41,676 nt of DNA from a virus. The DNA is taken from positions 1-41,676 of IMG/VR virus record IMGVR_UViG_3300031951_000398, one strand, 5' to 3'. Below, in pieces: positions 5,794 to 13,087 of this stretch; position 1 is the first letter of the stretch; the number at the start of each line of letters is the position of its first letter. The position numbers were made by a program, and so were the translations under genes. The notes below the pieces were generated by a model. That model ran no database searches. It had not been told where the DNA came from and saw nothing but the letters and a program-made list of their open reading frames with translations.

Positions 5794-6036
5794 TTAATTT
5801 AAAACCTGCTCTTGGGGTTGATTCTTTAGACGTTCACGCTCCCGATTAAGACGGCGCATTTGATTCTGATACTTGCGATCCTTCTTCTCGTCGTAATTAA
5901 GAGCAGCTTGAAACTCATCACGATACTTGGCAAGGATGAAGTTGTACGTCTTCATCGTGGAGGCGGCAACTGCCGCATCCGAATATCCGTTGAATGAATC
6001 AGCGGAACTACTAGGCAAGGGAGCGTTTTCGTCCAT
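5794..6036 (-). CDS. Small Ser/Ala then coiled-coil protein
   Basis: The 80-residue protein has a Ser, Ala and Pro-rich N-terminus (DENAPLPSSSADSFNG) and a very basic, Gln and Arg-rich C-terminal helix (YQNQMRRLNRERERLKNQPQ) that could form a coiled coil. I chose the ATG at 6,034-6,036; an in-frame TTG lies 9 bases upstream inside the previous stop. It lies ten bases upstream of tRNA-Gly, so the tRNA cluster may be processed from its transcript. No family was recognised. Confidence 0.6.
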   Translation of the reverse strand: MDENAPLPSSSADSFNGYSDAAVAASTMKTYNFILAKYRDEFQAALNYDEKKDRKYQNQMRRLNRERERLKNQPQEQVLN

Positions 6037-6041
6037 GTTAA

Positions 6042-6332
6042 TCAAACAAAGGCTTGCTTGTCCTTGAAATACTTTTGGCAGCGGAATTTAAAAGCCTCGT
6101 AGCGTTCAAGCAACGACATTGGAATAGGAGCGGCACTGCACTTGCGAGACCGTTCATAAGCAATCTCGACTCCCCGCTTTGGATCAAAACGATCTCCAAG
6201 TGAAAAATTGCAAAGCGACCAGCCTATGAAAACGGTCTCAGGCTGATGTTCATTAGCGACGGCGGCGAGAACGCCAATTCGCTGATCCTTGTTGTCAAGG
6301 ATGTAAACGTGGATTCCTTTTGGATTATTCAT
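6042..6332 (-). CDS. Hypothetical protein, about 96 residues
   Basis: The protein starts at an ATG (6,330-6,332) with MNNPKGIHVYILDNKDQRIG. An in-frame TTG at 6,377 would add 15 residues. It contains a beta-rich first half (VYILD, GVLAAV, TVFIGWSLCN) and a helical C-terminus with LLERYEAFKFRCQKYF. There is no membrane segment or known motif. The layout resembles small phage proteins with a KGVEIAYER segment but I cannot name the family. It is spaced five bases from the gene downstream. Confidence 0.6.
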   Translation of the reverse strand: MNNPKGIHVYILDNKDQRIGVLAAVANEHQPETVFIGWSLCNFSLGDRFDPKRGVEIAYERSRKCSAAPIPMSLLERYEAFKFRCQKYFKDKQAFV

Positions 6333-6384
6333 GATTGTGGTTGATGACTTGATGGCGGTAAGGTACTCGATGGTCAACGTTTCG

Positions 6385-7056
6385 TCAAGGGTTTTCTGTG
6401 AGAATTTTGTAGTCGAATTCAGTCAAATGATCATAATTACCAATTTTGTGACGAATCATGGAATTGAAAGCAAGACTAATTCTCTTTGTTGAGGCTTGAT
6501 TTGATGGAACCGAATGAGGCAAGTAAGATGCAAACAACAACAAATCACCGTTTTTCAAAGAAACAGGATGAGAATTATCAGCGTATTTTCTTTCAACTTT
6601 TGGATTAGGCTTAATGAACAATGGTGGCTGAATAATATTTTTTCCTGAACCAATATCTTGGTTCAGGCGATGAAAAAAAATAATATTATTTTTAAACTCT
6701 TCTACCTGTAAGTACAAAATTCCAGAAACAATTGAATTAGGATGCGTATGCAAGTGGGTGTGTTCTTTTGGGTGATTCCAATTTACCCAGCTTTGAGTAA
6801 TTCCGCATTCTCCATCAATAGCCATTTTACTTTCCATGAAATTCTGAGTCCGTTCACGAATGAAATCTTTTAAGTTTCTATAACGCTCATCATTCAAGAT
6901 GTACCTATTTGCACTAAAATGATGGGAGGCGCGATTATTTTTTTCGGATGGATTCAAGTCATCATTTTTTAATGAATTAAATTCATCCATAAACGTTTCC
7001 CCAAGATTTATTTTAGATACGGGAACTGGGAAAAGATCAATAGTTTCAGCGGTCAT
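6385..7056 (-). CDS. Phage 2OG-Fe(II) oxygenase (TIGR02466-like)
   Basis: The 223-residue protein starts with the typical DLFPVPVSK segment and carries a cupin core. WVNWN leads to a histidine-rich HTHLHTHPNSIVSGILYL (first iron ligands), then SLKNGDLLLFASYLPHSVPSN (distal His) and RISLAFN (the 2-oxoglutarate-binding Arg). This matches a family common in marine phages and bacteria. It would hydroxylate an unknown substrate using iron, oxygen and 2-oxoglutarate, possibly DNA or a protein. It lies two bases after the gene upstream. Function beyond the enzyme class is unknown. Confidence 0.88.
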   Translation of the reverse strand: MTAETIDLFPVPVSKINLGETFMDEFNSLKNDDLNPSEKNNRASHHFSANRYILNDERYRNLKDFIRERTQNFMESKMAIDGECGITQSWVNWNHPKEHTHLHTHPNSIVSGILYLQVEEFKNNIIFFHRLNQDIGSGKNIIQPPLFIKPNPKVERKYADNSHPVSLKNGDLLLFASYLPHSVPSNQASTKRISLAFNSMIRHKIGNYDHLTEFDYKILTENP

Positions 7057-7058
7057 AA

Positions 7059-7328
7059 TTAATTGTTTGTAAGTTTATTATACTTGTCTTCTGCATCTTG
7101 TCTAGCATTTGGCCCGCCATAATACCAGCCTTTTGTGCCGAAATCTTCATCCTTGGGCAAATATTCTGCGGGGTCAATTTTAATTCCTTTAATTTCGTAA
7201 CCGTTGTGTTTTTGAACCAACACAACTTCAAAGCCACCGCACTTGGAATACATTGCAACTTTGTCGGTGCGCTTGATCTGTTTCATGGAATAACCATGAT
7301 TTTTCATTTCAATTGGGAGCAGTTTCAT
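7059..7328 (-). CDS. Hypothetical protein, 89 residues
   Basis: The start is set by ATGA overlap with the zinc-ribbon-like gene upstream (7,325-7,328); a longer in-frame version overlapping that gene further is less likely. The protein reads MKLLPIEMKNHGYSMKQIKR and has a conserved-looking core: CGGFEVVLVQKHNGYEIKG, followed by a short acidic stretch and a WYYGGPNARQDAEDKYNKL tail. A beta-sheet core with a C-terminal helix is likely. No family was recognised. Confidence 0.6.
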   Translation of the reverse strand: MKLLPIEMKNHGYSMKQIKRTDKVAMYSKCGGFEVVLVQKHNGYEIKGIKIDPAEYLPKDEDFGTKGWYYGGPNARQDAEDKYNKLTNN

Positions 7329-7519
7329 TTCAGTCGATTGTTGAATACTTTTGAACACTGTTTCAAGCCATTTACTTTGAGATGAGCGTAAGCCCACTTT
7401 AATTGAAAGTTACAATCTTTGCAAACGTAACCAACGTCAATGTCTTGGTAACATTCTTCTACGTTAGGATCAAACTGGTGCTCGCAGCACTGGCAAATAA
7501 CGATTGCTGGCGCGCTCAT
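7325..7519 (-). CDS. Small zinc-ribbon-like protein
   Basis: The 64-residue protein has CQCC near residue 9-12 and CKDC near residue 34-37, separated by an acidic segment, which is a plausible zinc knuckle pair. The ATG at 7,517-7,519 overlaps the stop of the previous gene as ATGA; a TTG two codons upstream is less likely. The role is unknown; such proteins often bind nucleic acid or a protein partner. Confidence 0.65.
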   Translation of the reverse strand: MSAPAIVICQCCEHQFDPNVEECYQDIDVGYVCKDCNFQLKWAYAHLKVNGLKQCSKVFNNRLK

Positions 7520-7869
7520 TGCCAAATGCGATGCTTTTCAGCGATCCATTCATTGCCATCATATTCACACAAAATCCATTCTACTTCAAATGGAATCTCA
7601 ACCACTTTAACTGTGCAAAAGGTGCTGCTAAATCTTTCTGATCCAAGTTGCTCAAAAATTTCAATCATTATAGGATCGTCTCGCTTGAGATCGTGTTCGC
7701 TGAAGTATTCTCCATCAATATAAAAATAATACTTTTCATCGAAAAGGAATGAACGCCTTTCCTCTTTAGTGAAAGAGATCCCCTTTTTGGTAAGATAAAG
7801 CTCTTTAGCTTCATCACTAAGTCCAAAGCCACCGTAATCAGCGTTGATTAATATTTTGCGAGTTTTCAT
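7516..7869 (-). CDS. Conserved phage hypothetical, 117 residues
   Basis: This sequence resembles a phage family whose members begin with a strand then YGGFGLSDEA, contain RDDPIMIEIFEQLGSE, and end in VEWILCEYDGNEWIAEKHRIW. All three blocks are present here, and the length is normal. There is no catalytic motif known to me. Its ATG at 7,867-7,869 lies only four bases from the 3' end of tRNA-Thr, so the mRNA probably carries the tRNA upstream. Confidence 0.75.
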   Translation of the reverse strand: MKTRKILINADYGGFGLSDEAKELYLTKKGISFTKEERRSFLFDEKYYFYIDGEYFSEHDLKRDDPIMIEIFEQLGSERFSSTFCTVKVVEIPFEVEWILCEYDGNEWIAEKHRIWQ

Positions 7870-7873
7870 AATA

Positions 7874-7948
7874 TGGAGCCTCCAGTCGGATTCGAACCAA
7901 CGACCTACAGTTTACAAAACTGTTGCACTACCACTGTGCTATAGAGGC
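7874..7948 (-). tRNA. tRNA-Thr (anticodon TGT)
   Basis: Acceptor GCCTCTA/TGGAGGC with one T-G pair, D-arm GCAC/GTGC, perfect anticodon stem ACAGT/ACTGT with loop TTTGTAA, T arm GTTGG-TTCGAAT-CCGAC, T73 and encoded CCA. It reads ACA. It stands alone, 2.1 kb from the tRNA cluster. Its anticodon stem has the same sequence as that of tRNA-Arg, which may reflect shared ancestry. Confidence 0.95.
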
Positions 7949-8050
7949 GAGTTATTTTTTAATGAAATAATTTGGTTTGTTGAGCAAATGTATGGTCAGC
8001 AATATGAATAATACGATGCTGAATAGCGACATTCAAGTGTAAAATAAAAC

Positions 8051-8314
8051 ATGGACAGTCCTCGTTTACTTCAAGCAGAGATTCACAGTAATTTTAGCAC
8101 AGTTTCTGGAGATTGGGCGGCGTACAAGACCCAAATAACTGGATTATATTCTGCAACTGGTTATGGTGCAAGTGGCAACGGAACATTCGGGGACTTCTCA
8201 GACCATTTGATTAGAGAATATAACGGAAAAATCATAGAGTTGGGTATGCCAACAGGACTGACAATCCAACCCTATGATGCCGGTTACAGATTAACTGGGA
8301 TTAACCTGTCCTGA
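8051..8314 (+). CDS. Lone plus-strand protein, 87 residues
   Basis: This is a soluble protein with a Gly, Ser, Thr and Tyr-rich middle (YSATGYGASGNGTFGDFSDH) and an IELGMPTGLTIQPYDAGYRL tail, which looks like a structural or fibre-type beta domain. It is the only gene I accept on the plus strand between 1 and 24,986. It ends inside the last codons of the convergent gene (24-base overlap). TG-TAAAAT five bases before the ATG could be a -10 box. Codon choice looks natural, but the evidence is moderate. Confidence 0.5.
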   Translation: MDSPRLLQAEIHSNFSTVSGDWAAYKTQITGLYSATGYGASGNGTFGDFSDHLIREYNGKIIELGMPTGLTIQPYDAGYRLTGINLS

Positions 8315-8626
8315 TTCCTTGCTCTTGACGTAAGCTGACATAAGAACGCAGTAGTTCATAATATCAAGGATAGCGTCTTCGTAGCTTTCGTTTTTGACGG
8401 CGAGCTTGCCATCATTCGCGAAAGTTGAGAGTCGGGAAACCTTGTCAACGATCCTCACAAGGAACCCTTGCTCTGCGGAGCAAACACCCATTGATTCGCA
8501 TCGTTGGAAGTTTGCAAAGGGATTATCTCCCTTGCTGCCAGCATAATCATTGTTCTTCGCTCTCATAATGTCGAGTGCCTTGTTGGTCAACTCAGTATGG
8601 TGCGCGAACAGTTGCTCTCTGGTCAT
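8291..8626 (-). CDS. DUF1599 / Nmad1-like protein
   Basis: The 111-residue helical protein has KNNDYAGSKGDNPFANF, then LVRIVDKVSRLSTF and ESYEDAILDIMNYCVLM. These are the family signatures of DUF1599 (nucleotide-modification-associated domain 1), a phage group with an all-helical fold and conserved Asp, Lys, Arg and Glu residues. A role in nucleotide handling or modification has been proposed for the family from gene context. The C-terminal overlap with the convergent gene at 8,051-8,314 is 24 bases. The start at 8,624-8,626 is the only reasonable ATG. Confidence 0.75.
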   Translation of the reverse strand: MTREQLFAHHTELTNKALDIMRAKNNDYAGSKGDNPFANFQRCESMGVCSAEQGFLVRIVDKVSRLSTFANDGKLAVKNESYEDAILDIMNYCVLMSAYVKSKESGQVNPS

Positions 8627-8634
8627 GTCGATTT

Positions 8635-8958
8635 TTAATTAATTGTTTTTAGTGCAGCGCGGAACTTATTCAGAACCGTATAGAACTTAGTTTCCCTATC
8701 TGTAGGCTCTGGGATGATGGAGCGAACCATCTCTTTATCCTCACCAACAGTAGAGTGAACAATAACATAAGCGTCATCAGTGCGAGAACTCTCTTGAGAG
8801 AGGCATTGAAGCGCCCACGTTACTGAATTTTGCAGCGCAAGATCATAGAAGTTCACACAGCTTTTAAGTGAACCGTCTTGCTCAAGGCTCCAAATCTCAA
8901 ACCAATTCAAGTTAGGCTTGATGTCTACGCTCAAAGGAGTAAATGTTTCTTCGTTCAT
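8635..8958 (-). CDS. Hypothetical protein, 107 residues
   Basis: This is a soluble protein with an N-terminal strand region (FTPLSVDIKPNLNWFEIWS) and a C-terminal helix. The middle contains LQNSVTWALQCLSQESSRTD and AYVIVHSTVGE. No family was recognised. It shares a base with the gene upstream (TAATG) and its TAA is followed by the AT-rich spacer TTAATTAAAAA typical of gaps in this region. Confidence 0.55.
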   Translation of the reverse strand: MNEETFTPLSVDIKPNLNWFEIWSLEQDGSLKSCVNFYDLALQNSVTWALQCLSQESSRTDDAYVIVHSTVGEDKEMVRSIIPEPTDRETKFYTVLNKFRAALKTIN

Positions 8959-9218
8959 TAGTTAGTGGGAGTGTGGAATTGCTTGGCGCGAGCCAGCATG
9001 AAATCGTGAATGAAGTGGCGAGTTTCCCTGTCGAGAAGTCGCCCATTCTCTTGAGGCAGTCCCTTGATGACCTCCTCAAAGTTCAGACCAAAAGCAAGGG
9101 CAAGACCCTTAATCTTTCGGTAGATACCGATTTCCTTGTACTTGAGTAGAGCAAATGCAACATCGAGTTCAGTCTCAGAAGCATTCTCTAGCTTTTCAAC
9201 GAGTGGATTTTTATTCAT
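8958..9218 (-). CDS. Small helical protein, 86 residues
   Basis: A highly helical protein with ELDVAFALLKYKEIGIYRKI and a C-terminal RETRHFIHDFMLARAKQF segment, both amphipathic. It lies six bases after the rIIB gene, so it is part of the rII transcription unit. No domain was recognised. Its function may be tied to rII or early genes, but only the position suggests this. Confidence 0.6.
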   Translation of the reverse strand: MNKNPLVEKLENASETELDVAFALLKYKEIGIYRKIKGLALAFGLNFEEVIKGLPQENGRLLDRETRHFIHDFMLARAKQFHTPTN

Positions 9219-9224
9219 AATTAA

Positions 9225-10322
9225 TCAAAATGAGGGAACAATTGCTACCTGACTATAAGGAATTTCAGAACCATCTTCATTAGCAAGTTGGCTGTGATCG
9301 TAATTTAACTCTTCAACAGCAATTTGAAAAATTTGATCACTAGAAAGATCGTAGCCCTTCATGCGGCTCTGAATCTGCTTCACAGTAGGATATTCGCCAA
9401 TTGAATGCTTGGTGTCGATGTAATTGCGAATCTTCAGCTTAATAAAGTCGTTTTCAACTTCATCGTCTGGAACTTCATCATCAGTTTCGGTATCGAAATT
9501 ATAATCAGGACTATAGTCTGGATCATAATCATCACCAGCATTTTCATTGTAAATGGCATCAGGGATTTCCTTGCGCTCAGGAGTGATGTCGCTCAAGACA
9601 CGATACTTTGAGACGCGCAGCTTCTGGAAATTACAATCAGTCGGCACGCTGACAGCATCAGCAGGGTCAACCTCAACCACAAGGAGACGCCCATCAGAAC
9701 CAGCCCAATTATTTGCATAATCGTAGCTGCCAACGTGCAGACCAAAAGAGCAGTGATTTTCTTTGTTATCATCGACAGAGCGGCGAGCAACCTCAATCAT
9801 TTCGCCAACACCATTATAAATGGAACCATTAGCGGCAACATTGCCGCGCACAACAACAGTATCCTTGTTGCCCTGCTTCGAATAAAAATCATTATTAACT
9901 CCCTTGTAGGCGAGGAACTTTCCATCAGCAGTGATGGGAAGACTCTTGTACGAAAGGAAAGTATAGAGTTCGTTGACTGAATTCGCAGAGGGATTCTGCA
10001 TCAGACGGTCAATGAAGTTGAGCAGAGGCTCGGCATCCTTCGCCCCCTCCTTCAGCATGGCGAATAGCTTGTCCACCACAACGCCATGAACCTCAACGCC
10101 GCTGTGGAATAGCTTGCCATCATAAATGTCGATGGCTCCATGAGTCATGTTCTTGATCTTATTCTCAATCGTGATCAACTCAGGAATGAGATCGTACTGA
10201 GCGTCAAGGATAGCTTGGCGCAAGGAAGAGAAGTTCGGGTGCGAACTCTCAACGGTGTGCGGCTTGCCATCAACGAAAACGGTGATGGAATTGTCGCGCA
10301 TGATGTAGGCTGGCTTATTCAT
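9225..10322 (-). CDS. rIIB: rIIB-like protein
   Basis: The 365-residue protein carries the rIIB pattern: LFHSGVEVHGVVVDKLFAML, then a long middle with LLNFIDRLMQNPS and ELYTFLSYKSLPITADGKFL leading to AYKGVNNDFYSK and a CSFGLHVGSYDYANNWAG block. The acidic linker at about residues 265-295 (Asp, Glu, Tyr-rich) precedes a helical C-terminus. In T4, rIIA and rIIB are membrane-associated and needed in lambda lysogens; their biochemical role is not settled. It follows rIIA by 22 bases, the order found in T4. ATG at 10,320-10,322. Confidence 0.85.
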   Translation of the reverse strand: MNKPAYIMRDNSITVFVDGKPHTVESSHPNFSSLRQAILDAQYDLIPELITIENKIKNMTHGAIDIYDGKLFHSGVEVHGVVVDKLFAMLKEGAKDAEPLLNFIDRLMQNPSANSVNELYTFLSYKSLPITADGKFLAYKGVNNDFYSKQGNKDTVVVRGNVAANGSIYNGVGEMIEVARRSVDDNKENHCSFGLHVGSYDYANNWAGSDGRLLVVEVDPADAVSVPTDCNFQKLRVSKYRVLSDITPERKEIPDAIYNENAGDDYDPDYSPDYNFDTETDDEVPDDEVENDFIKLKIRNYIDTKHSIGEYPTVKQIQSRMKGYDLSSDQIFQIAVEELNYDHSQLANEDGSEIPYSQVAIVPSF

Positions 10323-10344
10323 AACTAGGATATATTATTGTGGT

Positions 10345-12456
10345 TTAGGACTTACGATTATCAACTAAATTAATGTAGTCAAGGAGAAGTTTAGCGGCAC
10401 TTTTGACACCGTAGAAGGAACCGTAACGCCCCTCAAACAGTGCGAACATCATCGGATAAGACTGGTTGATTGTCAAGACTTCTTGCTTGATTTTTTCAGA
10501 AATTTTCGAGTCGAGAGTACAAATGTTACCATCGACGCAGTGGCGAGGAAAATCTCCCAAAACGTGAAACTCTTTGATTTGCTCTGGAGTGAAGCCATAG
10601 TCACCCATGTCGTCGCTTTTATTCCAAGCGTCGAAATAAACTGAAATCGGGTGATTGTCAGGCAAAGCTTTCCTCAGATCACTGAGGTGAGAAATCATAG
10701 GGAAAGAGCTTGTGCGAAATGACTTCTCCTCTTTGGCATTAAAAATTGATTTAAATTGAGCAATTGCCGCATTGAATTTGGGCATGAGGGCATCATGCAA
10801 ATTAATAGCGTGAGCGGGGAGATCAGTCCTATCCAAGACGCCATAAACATTGTCATAATTGATGCCAAAATGCTTTGCAATCTTCCAGATAGTTCTGAAG
10901 TCGTGCATCTGAAAGTTTTTGTGATCACCGAAAACAATATCGTAATTGTTGCCGCCGTTATGCTTGATGTCAACATAATAGAAAGGATCGCTAGGCATTG
11001 GAACCTTTTCCTTGAAACTGTAGCTGTAATGGCTGTTGGAAAAGATTTTGCGTACATTGTTGAACTCTTTACTCTTGGATGAAACAGGAGTGAGTTTAGA
11101 AGCGAGGTGAATATGATCGCAAGAGTTATGCTTGTAAAGCAGTTTGCTTTCGGCGTCAGCAAGGGAAACTACATAGATTATCCCATCGATTCCCTTGGAA
11201 CTCATTAATCCATTAACGCGATCATGAATGTTTTTAACGTTATCATTGATAACGATACGCCAATTGTTTCCACCAGCATAAAACATCTTGGCACTGATAG
11301 TCTTTTGGACGTTCTGGGCCTTCTTTGACAACCGCACAAGATTGCGAGTGCTGCGAGACTTTTTGTAAATAGCCAACGGGACAATCGGATCACCGTTGAT
11401 TTTAATTACATTTTTATTGGCATCAGTGAAGTTATAATTAGCGTCGCAGCAAAGCGACTCAAGGTTATTGGAGCCGCTCAAAAGATACAGCTTTTTGAAA
11501 AACTCTGCTGAGTCAGAAATCGCATCGATTTCTTTTTGAACTTGCGCTTTGATTTCCGTCTCCAACTTAGAGATGGCGCGAGCAATGAAGTTCTTGGTCT
11601 GCGCGTTGTATTCTAGATTCTCGCGAGAGTGGTGCAGCGCAACCGAGCCAACTGGAAAGAAAAAGACGAAGAAATTAGAAAGGTAAGAGTTGGAGAATGC
11701 CTTGTAAATATTTGACGAGGCAATTGGATGATTCGCAAGATTGTCAAGATTCAGTGGGTAAGAAATGCCACCCATCACAATGATAGGATCGGAGCGTCTG
11801 TTCCTCTCCATTCCCCAATCAGCGTTCTTAATCACCCACTCTGGGACCAAACGCGAAAAACCTTTGCAGACAAACCTCTCGTCAGAGAAGCGAATGACAT
11901 TGTTGATTTCGCATTCGAAGTTGGAAATGTCCTCGCTTTTGATTGCAACAGAAATCTCAACGCCACTCGGCTCAGAAGTGGAAGTGTCAGAGAGCTTGGT
12001 GAAACGAGTGTCGCCATGCTCGTCAACATAAACAGAGATGACGATCTCAGTTCCATTGTGACGAGAACTAACCGTAAATGAATCAGTATACGACAGCGGA
12101 GCGAAACGACCAATGCCGAAACCGCCGATTGAATCGTTGTCGCTGCGCTTGGTTGAGCGACCATACTTGGTGTAGAGACCAAAGAGGTCAGACTCGGAAA
12201 GACCCGCGCCAAAGTCACGCACAACGAAAGTGGGACTCAGGCGAGTGGGAGCAGTGATCTCAACGTGACGGGACGAACCCTTGTTCGCGTCAACCGCATT
12301 GGCGATAGTTTCGCGTGCAGTTGCCAAGATGACATTGGAATAATTATTCCGCAAAAGCGACGAGATGTAGCGCATCTCATTCGCATCAATGGTCGCGATT
12401 TCAGATTTGAAATCGTGAGATTCAACAACGTTTCGCTGGATGGATTTGACAATCAT
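10345..12456 (-). CDS. rIIA: rIIA-like GHKL-ATPase protein
   Basis: About 703 residues. The N-terminal GHKL ATPase fold is visible as an N-box (ARETIANAVDAN, about residues 47-58), a G1 box (VVRDFGAGLSESDLF) and a G2 box (DSIGGFGIGRFAPLSYTDSF). A SALHHSRENLEYN-type segment near residue 275 fits the transducer region of the family. The remainder is unlike well-known domains but is normal for rIIA. It should bind ATP and act with rIIB. The ATG at 12,454-12,456 was chosen; an in-frame TTG at 12,480 adds eight residues. Confidence 0.88.
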   Translation of the reverse strand: MIVKSIQRNVVESHDFKSEIATIDANEMRYISSLLRNNYSNVILATARETIANAVDANKGSSRHVEITAPTRLSPTFVVRDFGAGLSESDLFGLYTKYGRSTKRSDNDSIGGFGIGRFAPLSYTDSFTVSSRHNGTEIVISVYVDEHGDTRFTKLSDTSTSEPSGVEISVAIKSEDISNFECEINNVIRFSDERFVCKGFSRLVPEWVIKNADWGMERNRRSDPIIVMGGISYPLNLDNLANHPIASSNIYKAFSNSYLSNFFVFFFPVGSVALHHSRENLEYNAQTKNFIARAISKLETEIKAQVQKEIDAISDSAEFFKKLYLLSGSNNLESLCCDANYNFTDANKNVIKINGDPIVPLAIYKKSRSTRNLVRLSKKAQNVQKTISAKMFYAGGNNWRIVINDNVKNIHDRVNGLMSSKGIDGIIYVVSLADAESKLLYKHNSCDHIHLASKLTPVSSKSKEFNNVRKIFSNSHYSYSFKEKVPMPSDPFYYVDIKHNGGNNYDIVFGDHKNFQMHDFRTIWKIAKHFGINYDNVYGVLDRTDLPAHAINLHDALMPKFNAAIAQFKSIFNAKEEKSFRTSSFPMISHLSDLRKALPDNHPISVYFDAWNKSDDMGDYGFTPEQIKEFHVLGDFPRHCVDGNICTLDSKISEKIKQEVLTINQSYPMMFALFEGRYGSFYGVKSAAKLLLDYINLVDNRKS

Positions 12457-12495
12457 GGGAGCAATTTGATTTACAGGCAAAGAATGCCACAGGGA

Positions 12496-12741
12496 TCACT
12501 GTTCGTCAACTACTTTTTCAAACTTTCTTTCGACAATTTTTAAAGTCTCTTCCCTCAACCAGTTACGCTCTTCTTCAGAAGCGTCGTCCACAGAGAGAGA
12601 AAACTCTCGCGAAGAAGAGAAAGTGGTGATTCGGAATTCTGCGGCAAACTTGAATTTCTTCAAGAACTCGCCATTCAAAATTTCGTAGAGCTTGTAAACT
12701 TCTGTTACGTTGATTGAAGAAAACAAAAGGATGCGATTCAT
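12496..12741 (-). CDS. Small protein upstream of rIIA
   Basis: The 81-residue protein starts MNRILLFSSINVTEVYKLYE, has a beta segment (AAEFRITTFSSSREFSLSV) and a strongly charged helical C-terminus. No family was recognised. It is the gene just before rIIA, with the AT-rich spacer ATTAATTAAA at its own start. It may belong to the rII transcript. Confidence 0.55.
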   Translation of the reverse strand: MNRILLFSSINVTEVYKLYEILNGEFLKKFKFAAEFRITTFSSSREFSLSVDDASEEERNWLREETLKIVERKFEKVVDEQ

Positions 12742-12751
12742 TTTAATTAAT

Positions 12752-13087
12752 TTAAATTGCGTGGGACTGCTTGAATACTTCCACGAAGTTAGACTGTTTC
12801 AACAAGTGAATCCAGATTTTTCCATGCTCTTCGATGTAAGCGTCATCGTGACCTTCAGAGATGAGATGAGAAACCAGCTTGTCGTTGAAGATTAAATATT
12901 CTGGGCGCTTGTTTTTAAAATTAGGAACAATGCAGCCTATTAGATTACTTGCAACGATTTTATATCCGGTCAACTTTGTGGAAAGATCCTCCTTTTCAAT
13001 ATCCATGTCTTCTACGGAGAATTCGATGCCGAGTTCATTGAGCTTACTGACAATTTGGTCTCTAACCTTATTGATTTTTGTTTGCAT
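12752..13087 (-). CDS. Hypothetical protein, about 111 residues
   Basis: The protein starts MQTKINKVRDQIVSKLNELG, with a helical N-terminus, then strands around LTGYKIVASNLIGCIVPNF and a helical end with YIEEHGKIWIHLLKQSNFVE. I chose the ATG at 13,085-13,087. An upstream ATG at 13,111, with a weak AAGG before it, would add eight residues and overlap uvdE by 44 bases. No family was recognised. A TTGACA promoter candidate lies inside uvdE about 90 bases upstream. Confidence 0.55.
   Translation of the reverse strand: MQTKINKVRDQIVSKLNELGIEFSVEDMDIEKEDLSTKLTGYKIVASNLIGCIVPNFKNKRPEYLIFNDKLVSHLISEGHDDAYIEEHGKIWIHLLKQSNFVEVFKQSHAI

Noticed and set aside
11000-12230. Several open frames of 90-155 codons opposite or overlapping rIIA
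   Set aside because: They are low-complexity shadows of the rIIA codons and have no start context.
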